DNA of 57,746 nucleotides from Komagataeibacter europaeus LMG 18890 (GTDB lineage Bacteria > Pseudomonadota > Alphaproteobacteria > Acetobacterales > Acetobacteraceae). The translations under genes and the position numbers were made by a program. Every line of letters begins with the position of its first letter. Positions within the stretch are counted from its first letter, which is position 1. This document shows, piece by piece, positions 35,608 to 42,583 of the stretch. Under the pieces are notes generated by a model that had not been told where the DNA came from, searched no databases, and worked only from the letters and a program-made list of their open reading frames with translations. The stretch lies in assembly GCF_000285295.1 (NCBI RefSeq), contig NZ_CADP01000001.1, positions 205,644 to 263,389 of the forward strand, written 5' to 3'.

Positions 35608-36630
35608 TTACGGCATGTCGTACAACGCCTGTATGGCATCCCCGTCCGCCCCGATCATCAATGCAAGGGACAGCAGGATACGGGCCTGCCGGGGGCGCAT
35701 GTGACCGGCGGCAAGGATACCGCGCTGGCATAATTCCTGTCGCCGGACCACGCCGCCGCAATATCCGCTGCTGGCCTGCACCACCACGACACCACGGGCC
35801 ACGGCTTCATCCAGCGCCACGTTTTCCGCAGGCGTACACATGCCCGGCAACATGCCCGCCGTGATGATACCGCGCGCCCCGGCGGCCATAAAAGCCCGTA
35901 TGCCCACGCCATCCGCGCCCGCATGGCTGTAGCTGATGTCCACCCGCGGGATTTCACCCCCGCTGCCATATCCCTCCGGCCAGCCGACATGACGGCGATA
36001 CCCCGCGGCACGCCCGAAGAACACACGATTGGCCTCGATCATGCCAAGCGGCCCGAAATCGGGGGATCGGAAAGTTTCAAGCTGGTAGGTCGATGCCTTG
36101 GTCACTTCCTGCGCCGCATGGATTTCGTTATTGGCCACCACCAGCACGCCACGCCCGGCCGCATCGGGGCATGACGCCACCAACAGTGCGGCATACAGGT
36201 TGGCCGGGCCATCGGCGCTGATGGCGCTGGCGGGACGCTGCGCGCCCACGACCACCACGGGACAGGGCGCATCCAGCACGAGATCAAGAAAGCAGGCCGC
36301 TTCCTCCAGCGAGGAGGTGCCATGCGTGATGACGACACCATCCAGATCCGGCCGGGCCACGATGGTCCGGTTCACAACACTGGCCAGATCGAACCAGCGC
36401 GCCAGCGTCATCTCAACACTGTCGCAGCTTGAAAAGGGAATGTCGCACACCGCGAACCGCGCCCGCACGGCTTCCGGCAGGGCGGCCAGCAGGTCGCTAC
36501 CCCCTATGCTTGCGCCAATTTCCGCGTAATCGACCGTATCACGGGGATCCATGGACCGCCGGGCAATGGTGCCACCGGTCGAGATAATGGCAATGACAGG
36601 TCGCTGCATCTGGCTTGTTCCCCGGTTCAT
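35608..36630 (-). CDS. L-asparaginase (type I/II family)
   Basis: 340 aa from ATG 36630 (MNRGTSQMQR); an ATG at 36609 (MQRPVIAI) is an alternative. Hydrolyses asparagine to aspartate and ammonia. First active-site motif AIISTGGTIARR near residue 18 with the catalytic Thr; second VVITHGTSSLEEAA with Thr and the following residues (Ser-Ser where many family members have Asp-Thr); also GAQRPASAISADGPANL. No signal peptide, so cytoplasmic. With the AnsP-like permease it forms an asparagine utilisation set. Note that the usual Asp after THGT (THGTDT) is Ser here. Confidence 0.9.
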   Translation of the reverse strand: MNRGTSQMQRPVIAIISTGGTIARRSMDPRDTVDYAEIGASIGGSDLLAALPEAVRARFAVCDIPFSSCDSVEMTLARWFDLASVVNRTIVARPDLDGVVITHGTSSLEEAACFLDLVLDAPCPVVVVGAQRPASAISADGPANLYAALLVASCPDAAGRGVLVVANNEIHAAQEVTKASTYQLETFRSPDFGPLGMIEANRVFFGRAAGYRRHVGWPEGYGSGGEIPRVDISYSHAGADGVGIRAFMAAGARGIITAGMLPGMCTPAENVALDEAVARGVVVVQASSGYCGGVVRRQELCQRGILAAGHMRPRQARILLSLALMIGADGDAIQALYDMP

Positions 36631-36698
36631 ATCCTGCCCGTGATCAATCACGTAGACATGGGCAATTGTTTTAAATTAACCTGTTGATAAATAAATAT

Positions 36699-36756
36699 AA
36701 AAGTTTATAGGTGTCGCCTTTTTTCAAAAATGCGACGTTCTTCGAAGCTTTCTGAA
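36699..36756. repeat. Intergenic palindromic element, copy R5 (partial)
   Basis: AAGTTTATAGGTGTCGCCTTTTTTCAAAAATGCGACGTTCTTCGAAGCTTTCTGAA: the R4-type orientation, with the inner TCGCCTTTTTT hairpin and the start of the second hairpin; the right outer arm is missing. It lies immediately downstream of the SfnB-like gene stop (36770). Confidence 0.6.
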
Positions 36757-36769
36757 CGCGCGACCGGGA

Positions 36770-38035
36770 TTACTGATAGGGACCCGGTTCCGGTTCCCAC
36801 CCGGTCAGCAGATGACGCCCGATTTCGGCATTTTTCCAGTCCACCGGGTCATGCAGCGACAGCGTACGAGCATCGCGCCAGTAGCGGTCCAGTCCGTTCA
36901 CGTTATCCGTACCCCGCGCCCCCGCTGCCGCCGGGGCATCCGACGCCGCGCGCAGGGCCGCGCGGGTTGCAACCGAACGGGCGGCACTGGCGGCCATGGC
37001 GACCGCATTGCGCGATACCTGTCCATTTTCATACTGCACCAGCATCGTGCCCGCCTGCATCACGCTGCAATAGGCGGCAAACAGGTCCGCCCCGATTTCA
37101 CCCAGCAGTCGACGCACATAGGGGTCCTGGTCCGCGCTGTCCACGCCCGCCGCACCCCACGGTCGCGCGCGGGCGGGCACGAAGGCACAGACCGCGCGCA
37201 CCGCCCCGATGCCGATTCCGGTCAGGATGGCGCTGAAACCGGCCTGAAAACGCAGGGCGACATGCTGGGGCAGCGCCGCATCCGGGTCCAGCGCGTTCCA
37301 TTGCCCGTCCACCTTCACGTCTGCCAGCGTTACGGTGCCGGAATCCGTCGCGCGCTGGCCCATGCGGTCCCAGTCGTGATGAAAGACAAGGCCGGGCGCA
37401 TTACGTGGCACAAGGTCCATGCGTACGCCCGCGCGAACCGATCCCAGCCGTTGCGCCCGCACGGGATCAAAGGACGACACCGCGATCAGGTCTGCCCCGG
37501 ATGCGCCGGTGGCATAGATCTTGCGTCCCGACAGGACATGCGTGCCATCGGGACAAGGGCGCGCCAGCGTTTGCAGGAAACCATCAGCCGTGCGCCCGTT
37601 TTCCGCTACCGCCATGCCAAGGATGACGTGATCGTGCACGATGCGATGCGCGAGGCGCTGGCGCAGATCGGGTGGAGCATAGGCGAAAATCTCGCGCACC
37701 AGGTCATCATGCACCTTGTAGATCTGGGCCACCGCCGGATCGGCCACGGCAATACGCAGCATGAGTTCCAGCGACAGGTCCTGCGCCATGCCCAGCCCCC
37801 CCCATGCGCATGGCACGGCCAACGCAAGGATGCCCGTGGCCTTCAGCGCCGCCACTACCTGATGGGGATAGCCCCCCGCGCGGTCACGGGCTGCGGCGGT
37901 CGGCGCGATTTCGCTATCAAGCACATGCTGCACCCGCAGCATCACCGCGCCCACTGGCCCGGAAACCTGCCGCACGGGGAACAGGTCACGCAGCAAGGGT
38001 GGCAGCGGATGATCCCGCATCGGTACAGTTGTCAT
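36770..38035 (-). CDS. acyl-CoA dehydrogenase-fold flavoprotein, DszC/SfnB-like
   Basis: 421 aa with the acyl-CoA dehydrogenase fold but signatures of the FMNH2/flavin-dependent monooxygenase branch: N-domain ending AAARDRAGGYPHQVVAALKATGILALAVPCAWGGLGM, middle beta domain LSGRKIYATGASGADLIAV, WDRMGQRATDSGTVTLADVKV, and the diagnostic C-terminal LDRYWRDARTLSLHDPVDWKNAEIGRHLLTG. DszC, SfnB/SfnC and similar proteins take part in sulfur acquisition from organosulfur compounds, or in oxidation of aromatic or sulfur substrates. No flavin reductase gene is next to it, so the partner is elsewhere. Followed on the same strand direction by R5. Confidence 0.82.
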   Translation of the reverse strand: MTTVPMRDHPLPPLLRDLFPVRQVSGPVGAVMLRVQHVLDSEIAPTAAARDRAGGYPHQVVAALKATGILALAVPCAWGGLGMAQDLSLELMLRIAVADPAVAQIYKVHDDLVREIFAYAPPDLRQRLAHRIVHDHVILGMAVAENGRTADGFLQTLARPCPDGTHVLSGRKIYATGASGADLIAVSSFDPVRAQRLGSVRAGVRMDLVPRNAPGLVFHHDWDRMGQRATDSGTVTLADVKVDGQWNALDPDAALPQHVALRFQAGFSAILTGIGIGAVRAVCAFVPARARPWGAAGVDSADQDPYVRRLLGEIGADLFAAYCSVMQAGTMLVQYENGQVSRNAVAMAASAARSVATRAALRAASDAPAAAGARGTDNVNGLDRYWRDARTLSLHDPVDWKNAEIGRHLLTGWEPEPGPYQ

Positions 38036-38089
38036 GCAAAAAAGATAGGCATGATGGGACAGGGCATCAACCGCCCTGCCCCGGTCGAG

Positions 38090-39316
38090 TCAGCCGCCAG
38101 CCTGCCGGCGGGCGGCGGCGCGAATATCACTCAGCGTCAGCAGCCATATCACGAACCCGCCCATGGCCAGACTGCACCCGACCCAGCCCACGGATTCCCA
38201 ACCCAGACCCGCGCTGATCGCCATGCCGCCCAGCATGGGGCCAATCGCGTTGGCCATGTTGAATGCGCTCTGGTTCATGGCCGCCGCCAGTGCCTGCGCA
38301 TCGACCGCGACACTCAGCAGTCGCGACTGGATCACGGTGCCCAGTCCGCCCCCGCACCCGATCATGAACACGATCGGCATCATGCCCCACACGGAATGCA
38401 CCGAACCGGGAAAACCGGCCAGGGCGGCGGCATTGACCAGCAGCGTGCCGCCAATGGTCGGCATCATCTTGCGATCCGCCGCCCATGCGCAGGCCATGGT
38501 GCCCACCGTCATGCCCACGCCAAAGACCGCCAGCATCACCGGCGTCATGTAGGCAGGCGCATGGGTCACTTCCTGCAGGATGGAAGCAAGGTAGGTATAG
38601 ACGCAGAAAATCCCCCCGAACCCCACGACGCCAATGCCCAGTGTCAGCCAGACCTGCCGGTTGCGCAGGGCGCGGATTTCGGTCATGGCGCTGGCATTGG
38701 GGCGCGCCGGGTCGGTGGGCACGAAACGCATGATCAGCAGCATGGTCAGCAGCGCCAGCGCCGCGATCAGCACGAAGGCCCATCGCCACCCCACCAGCAT
38801 GCCCAGCCCGTTGGCCATGGGCACGCCACCAATGGTGGCGATGGTCAGGCCCAGCACGACCCGCGCCACCGCCTGCGTGCGCCGGTTTTCCGGCACCAGC
38901 GAGGACGCGACAATACCCGCCGTGCCAAAATACGCGCCATGCGGCAGTCCACTTATGAACCGGCACAGCAGCAGGCACAGGTAATTGGGGGCCAGCGCGG
39001 TCAGGCCATTACCAATCACATACAGGACCATCATGCCGATCAGCAGGTATTTGCGGCTGTATTTCGCACCCAGCATGGCGATCAACGGGGCGCCGACACA
39101 CACACCGGCGGCATAGGCCTCGATCGCATGACCGGCCTCGGGCACGGTGACATGCATGTCCGCCGAAATCATGGGCACCAGGCTCATGGCCGCGAATTCG
39201 GCTGTGCCGATGGCAAATCCGCCCAGCGCCAGGATGAAGAAGATCAGGCCGGGATGACCGGAAGGCTGCACGGGCGCACGAACGCCCCCACGCGCGATGG
39301 TGATTGTATCAGTCAT
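38090..39316 (-). CDS. MFS transporter (DHA1/AraJ-like efflux)
   Basis: 408 aa from ATG 39316 (MTDTITIARGG); a GTG/ATG frame to 39349 exists. Twelve hydrophobic helices with the MFS A-type loop motif GAKYSRKYLLIGMMV after helix 2 and RFISGLPHGAYFGTAGIVASSLVP after helix 4, a signature of the AraJ/YdeA sugar-efflux-like branch. GLTIATIGGVPMANGLG in helix 5/6 matches these exporters. It precedes the DszC-like gene by 54 nt on the same strand, so the two may be co-transcribed. Substrate unknown. Confidence 0.88.
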   Translation of the reverse strand: MTDTITIARGGVRAPVQPSGHPGLIFFILALGGFAIGTAEFAAMSLVPMISADMHVTVPEAGHAIEAYAAGVCVGAPLIAMLGAKYSRKYLLIGMMVLYVIGNGLTALAPNYLCLLLCRFISGLPHGAYFGTAGIVASSLVPENRRTQAVARVVLGLTIATIGGVPMANGLGMLVGWRWAFVLIAALALLTMLLIMRFVPTDPARPNASAMTEIRALRNRQVWLTLGIGVVGFGGIFCVYTYLASILQEVTHAPAYMTPVMLAVFGVGMTVGTMACAWAADRKMMPTIGGTLLVNAAALAGFPGSVHSVWGMMPIVFMIGCGGGLGTVIQSRLLSVAVDAQALAAAMNQSAFNMANAIGPMLGGMAISAGLGWESVGWVGCSLAMGGFVIWLLTLSDIRAAARRQAGG

Positions 39317-39518
39317 GCATATGCTCTGGACAAAAATAAAAAAGCGCACTTCCGTACGCTTCGTTTTGTCGCCGATACACCCATGCCGGGCTGCCTACAA
39401 GCCTGCGCGGACACATCCCATCCGGGCGGTTTCGCCCGTCAATGGCCATAAAGGGCGGAAAACGTTTCTTCCGCCTTTCAGTGACATGTTTTTTCAAAAT
39501 ATTACGTGGCCTGCCGCG

Positions 39519-40121
39519 CTATCCGCAGCGTCCTGCCCCGTCCTGTTCCATGGCTTCGGCCCGTTGCCGGATGCGGGCCAGCATACGCTTGCGGATCAGG
39601 CCGCTTACGGGCCGGATCATATACCAGTACGGCGCGAAACGTCGCCGCAAGGCTGGCGTGGGGCAGGACACCCGTGTCTCGGTTACCAGCAGGGACTGCC
39701 CGGTTGCAGCGGGTCCGACCGTAAAACCCATGACCAGCCTGCAGACATTCCTGTGCCGGCAGGCCAGAAAATCCGCAACCGATGCGATATCGACCAGTCC
39801 GTAATCCATTCGCCAGAACGCCCCGGCCAGTCCCATGACCATTTCCCGGTCGCCCACACGGCCGAGCGGTGTGAAGTCGTCCAGATCCAGTGTCTTGCGC
39901 TGCGACAGGCCCAGCAGGCGCGCAGGGCCTTCGCGCAGGCTGATGGCCAGGCGGATCAGGGGATCATCCTGGGCACGATAACGACTGACGCAATCCATAA
40001 TGGTCGCACCCGTGGCATGGATGCGCAGCGCGTGGCGTTCCGTGAACGTAAAACAGGGCAGCAGGTCGTCAATCAGGGCCATCATCATGCCTTCATGCAG
40101 AAAAGGGCGTTCCAGCCCCAT
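39519..40121 (-). CDS. conserved protein of unknown function
   Basis: 200 aa; the first ATG (40121) is followed by MMM at residues 12-14, which may be the true start (AAGG just before). Not recognised. Features: FTERHALRIHATGATIMDCVSRYRAQDDPLIRLAISLREG, LGRVGDREMVMGLAGAFWRMD, then a strand-rich middle and the conserved-looking end LLVTETRVSCPTPALRRRFAPYWYMIRPVSGLIRKRMLARIRQRAE. The tail (ETRV...RRRF..YW..IRP.SG.IR) recurs in many bacterial hypothetical proteins. No signal peptide or helix for the membrane. Confidence 0.75.
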   Translation of the reverse strand: MGLERPFLHEGMMMALIDDLLPCFTFTERHALRIHATGATIMDCVSRYRAQDDPLIRLAISLREGPARLLGLSQRKTLDLDDFTPLGRVGDREMVMGLAGAFWRMDYGLVDIASVADFLACRHRNVCRLVMGFTVGPAATGQSLLVTETRVSCPTPALRRRFAPYWYMIRPVSGLIRKRMLARIRQRAEAMEQDGAGRCG

Positions 40122-40132
40122 CCTACAGGCAT

Positions 40133-40154
40133 AAAAAAAGACGCCGAAGCGTCT
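40133..40154 (-). terminator. Rho-independent terminator (minus) for the small hydrophobic peptide gene
   Basis: On the minus strand: AGACGC, loop TTCG, GCGTCT, followed by seven T residues. It lies about 100 nt after the 43-codon frame stop and just before the start of the next minus-strand gene. Confidence 0.8.
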
Positions 40155-40251
40155 GACCCGTCTTATTCATCATGACCTGCTGGCCGCCGGCCATTCCCAC
40201 ATTAACGTGGGAATTCCGGCTGCAGGGGTATCAGGACAGAAACCCCCGGGC

Positions 40252-40383
40252 TCAGGCAGCGCGATCGGACACGATGGTGGCAACCATCAGGGCGGCGATC
40301 ATGGGCAGGAAAGCAACCATGGTCAGGGAAGACATGGCGTTCACGGAATGGGCAATCATGGTGCTGACGTTTTCAATAAACAT
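40252..40383 (-). CDS. 43-residue hydrophobic peptide
   Basis: A small frame from ATG 40383, preceded by AAAGGAAC at a good distance, to TGA at 40252. The product begins MFIENVSTMIAHSVNAMS and continues with a hydrophobic core rich in Met, Ala and Val (SLTMVAFLPMIAALMVATIV) then SDRAA: a plausible single membrane helix. The stop codon is followed by a perfect TCCCAC-type hairpin (40193-40214) and the terminator at 40133. There is a promoter candidate at about 40501-40528. It has its own ribosome site, promoter and terminator, so it looks real, but no homologue is recognised. Could be a membrane peptide, toxin-type peptide or leader peptide; none is supported by evidence. Confidence 0.65.
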   Translation of the reverse strand: MFIENVSTMIAHSVNAMSSLTMVAFLPMIAALMVATIVSDRAA

Positions 40384-40500
40384 GTTTCAGTTCCTTTGGT
40401 GTTGAGTTGGTAAGCCGGAAAGAACACCAGAACCGAAATACTCGCAATGGAAATCATATGCCCGTCTGGGGCGTTTTACCGATCATTACATGATGAAAAT

Positions 40501-40528
40501 ATTATAACTGTCCAACAAATACTCAGAA
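40501..40528 (-). promoter_or_regulatory. Candidate sigma-70-type promoter of the 43-codon gene
   Basis: On the minus strand a TATAAT box (complement of 40501-40506) lies 16 nt after TTCTGA (complement of 40523-40528). It would give a leader of about 110 nt. The -35 match is weak, so this is tentative. Confidence 0.4.
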
Positions 40529-40571
40529 GACCACAAGCCATCAGGTCTTTATTTTGGACAGACGGAAGAAG

Positions 40572-40613
40572 ATGCCAAAAAAAATGGCAAACCCTTTTAC
40601 AGGTCTGCCATCG
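40572..40613 (-). terminator. Rho-independent terminator of an unassigned minus-strand transcript
   Basis: On the minus strand: GATGGCAGACC, short loop, GGGTTTGCCAT followed by eight T. A terminator here, after the decarboxylase terminator at 40804-40846, implies a transcript starting between about 40614 and 40800 and ending here, with no clear reading frame. Confidence 0.7.
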
Positions 40614-40800
40614 GCATCATGAAGCAGATTAAAATTCATGCATGTGCATAGAATTTAATCACTCCACTTCACGATTTCGTGAGGTTGATTGGCTCTTTTT
40701 CGCCTTCTACCGGACCATACGGGAGGCATCCGAACCCCGCCTTGGAGGCGCACTGAAAAAACAGTCGTATTTTCAATAACCTGACTTACTCCTCCCGTCC
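40614..40800 (-). ncRNA. Candidate structured small RNA between two terminators
   Basis: The stretch holds four potential hairpins: CACGAAATCGTG (about 40670-40681), GCC...CCG/CGG...GGC around 40695-40728, CGCCTTGGAGGCG (40739-40751) and ACTGAAAAAACAGT (40751-40765). No reading frame of any size fits, and a terminator lies at 40572. On balance a small RNA or structured 5' region; orientation minus is preferred because of the terminator. It does not match the 6S, tmRNA or SRP patterns by eye. Confidence 0.35.
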
Positions 40801-40803
40801 AGC

Positions 40804-40846
40804 CTAAAAACAGGTCATTCCCGATTAATCGAAAAATGACCTGTCC
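40804..40846 (-). terminator. Terminator of the keto-acid decarboxylase
   Basis: On the minus strand ACAGGTCATT, loop, AATGACCTGT followed by TTTT. The hairpin begins 9 nt after the stop codon at 40855. Confidence 0.85.
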
Positions 40847-40854
40847 GCCGCCAG

Positions 40855-42531
40855 TCAGGGCAATTCAGGGGTTTCGATTCCATAATCGTACCGCCGCACC
40901 GCCTGCCCCATCACCTCCAGACCGGCCGGGGCATCCATGGGGGTAAAGCCGACTTCGATAAAGGCGAGTCCTTCATGCTGCCGCGCCTGTGCCAGCGCGG
41001 TATCCAGTGCCGCCCGGTCACCGGCCTTCAGCGACAGCACCGCTGCGGCATCACCGCCCATCGCCGCGGGAAGGGCTGCATAATTCCAGTTGGCGATGTC
41101 GTTATAGGCGGCCTGCGGGCCAAGGATCATCCGTTCGATGGTATAGCCACCGTTATTGACCAGGAAGATCGTGATATTGCACCGGTGCCGCAGCAGGGTG
41201 GACAGTTCCTGCGCCGTCATCTGGAACGATCCGTCGCCGATAAACAGCACATGCCGCCGCTCCGGCATGGCCAGGCATGCCCCAAGGCTTGCAGGCAGCG
41301 AATAACCGATTGCGGCCCAGACCGGCTGGACCAGCAGGCTGCACCCGGCAGGCAGGCGGGCATGCAGCATTGCCACCATGGATGAACCGTTATCGGCCCC
41401 CACGATGTCGCCCGGCTGCAGGAAGGCTTCAACCTGTTGCCAGAACGCCGCCTGCCCCCATGGCTGCGCATCAGGCAATGCCGACGCGGCATGATCGGGC
41501 GATGCAGGCAGCGTCGGACACGCGGGCGGCATGTCCCCCATTTTCCGCGCCACGGCATCAAGCAGGTCGGCAGCGACAAGGCCCTGCATGTTTTTACCGT
41601 CACAGGTCAGGCTGAACGGCTGCACGTCAATCAGCGCACCGGGCTGTAGTTCCTGTGAGAAATAACCCGACGTGGAATCGACAAACCGGACACCCAGGCC
41701 GATCACGCAATCAGCGTTCTTCACATAGTCCGCCACGCCCGGGGCGGACGCATGCCCCCCATATGGACCCAGCCACAATGCCCCGGTTTCCGGCAGCAGC
41801 GTACGCGCGGTGGACAGGGCGGCATAGGGAATGCCGCGCTGCGTACACAGGCGCAGCACGAGATCCTGCAATCCGTACTGGCGCACCATGCCATCCACCA
41901 GCACCACGGGCTGGCGTGCCTGCGCAAGACGCTGCACGATCCATCCTGCCGCCTGCGCCAGCAGGGCGGGATCCGGTTTTGCAACCGCCGCTACCGGCGC
42001 CGGCGCATCAACATCCACGTAACAGATGTCGGAAGGGAACTGGATATATACCGGGCGCTTCAGCGTCTGCACGGCGTGCAGCACACGATCGGTTTCCATC
42101 ACTGCGGTTTCAGGCCGCAGGCGGGCGCTGGCTACCGTAAACTGACGGTAGCAGGCCATGACGTTATCATAATTGCCATCGGCCAGGGTATGATGCACCA
42201 GGGCGCGCGATCCGATGGCGTGCAGGGGCGGCATGCCCGAAATCACCACCACCGGCACGCCTTCCGCGCACGCACCCGCCACGGCTGACAGCGCGGACAG
42301 GTCCCCCACGCCATAGGTTACCAGCACGGCCCCGATACCCGACATCCGCGCATCGCCATCGGCCGCATAAGCGGCATTCAGCTCATTGCAGGTGCCAATG
42401 AACTGAATGCCGGGCGTGCGTTCGACCAGTTCAAGGAATTCGAGGTTGTAATCCCCCGGGACGCCATAAATGCGCGAAACACCGATATGCCGGAGCCGGT
42501 CCAGCAGCATACTTCCGATTGATCCGCGCAT
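40855..42531 (-). CDS. thiamine-diphosphate 2-keto-acid decarboxylase (PDC/KdcA/IpdC family)
   Basis: 558 aa. All catalytic residues of pyruvate decarboxylase are at their standard places: Asp27 (VPGDYN), Glu50 (CNELN), His113-His114 (LVHHTLADG), the ThDP motif GDGSFQMTAQELSTLLRHR and NNGGYTIERMI with Glu. Yet the flanks (IYGVPGDYNLEFLELV, HHTLADGNYDN, YNDIANWNYAALP) are closer to branched-chain/indolepyruvate decarboxylases (KdcA, KivD, IpdC) than to the AAB pyruvate decarboxylase, which has AVAGDYNLVLLD there. So substrate may be a longer or aromatic keto acid. It follows the radical SAM gene by 52 nt on the same strand, likely one operon. Confidence 0.88.
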   Translation of the reverse strand: MRGSIGSMLLDRLRHIGVSRIYGVPGDYNLEFLELVERTPGIQFIGTCNELNAAYAADGDARMSGIGAVLVTYGVGDLSALSAVAGACAEGVPVVVISGMPPLHAIGSRALVHHTLADGNYDNVMACYRQFTVASARLRPETAVMETDRVLHAVQTLKRPVYIQFPSDICYVDVDAPAPVAAVAKPDPALLAQAAGWIVQRLAQARQPVVLVDGMVRQYGLQDLVLRLCTQRGIPYAALSTARTLLPETGALWLGPYGGHASAPGVADYVKNADCVIGLGVRFVDSTSGYFSQELQPGALIDVQPFSLTCDGKNMQGLVAADLLDAVARKMGDMPPACPTLPASPDHAASALPDAQPWGQAAFWQQVEAFLQPGDIVGADNGSSMVAMLHARLPAGCSLLVQPVWAAIGYSLPASLGACLAMPERRHVLFIGDGSFQMTAQELSTLLRHRCNITIFLVNNGGYTIERMILGPQAAYNDIANWNYAALPAAMGGDAAAVLSLKAGDRAALDTALAQARQHEGLAFIEVGFTPMDAPAGLEVMGQAVRRYDYGIETPELP

Positions 42532-42583
42532 GCCGTCACTTCCCTAACCTGTTGCTGCCCGGCCTGAATTGGCCGGGCGGGAT

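Noticed and set aside
36812-39451. 879-codon open frame on the plus strand
   Set aside because: It is antisense to the DszC-like and MFS genes, both with clear family motifs; its product is rich in His, Arg and Gln and shows no domain. GC-rich third positions keep the antisense frame open.
40447-40632. 61-codon plus-strand frame
   Set aside because: No ribosome site, atypical composition, and it crosses a minus-strand terminator hairpin.
40614-40800. 6S RNA or tmRNA
   Set aside because: The stretch has hairpins but lacks the 6S open-complex bulge or the tmRNA tRNA-like ends.
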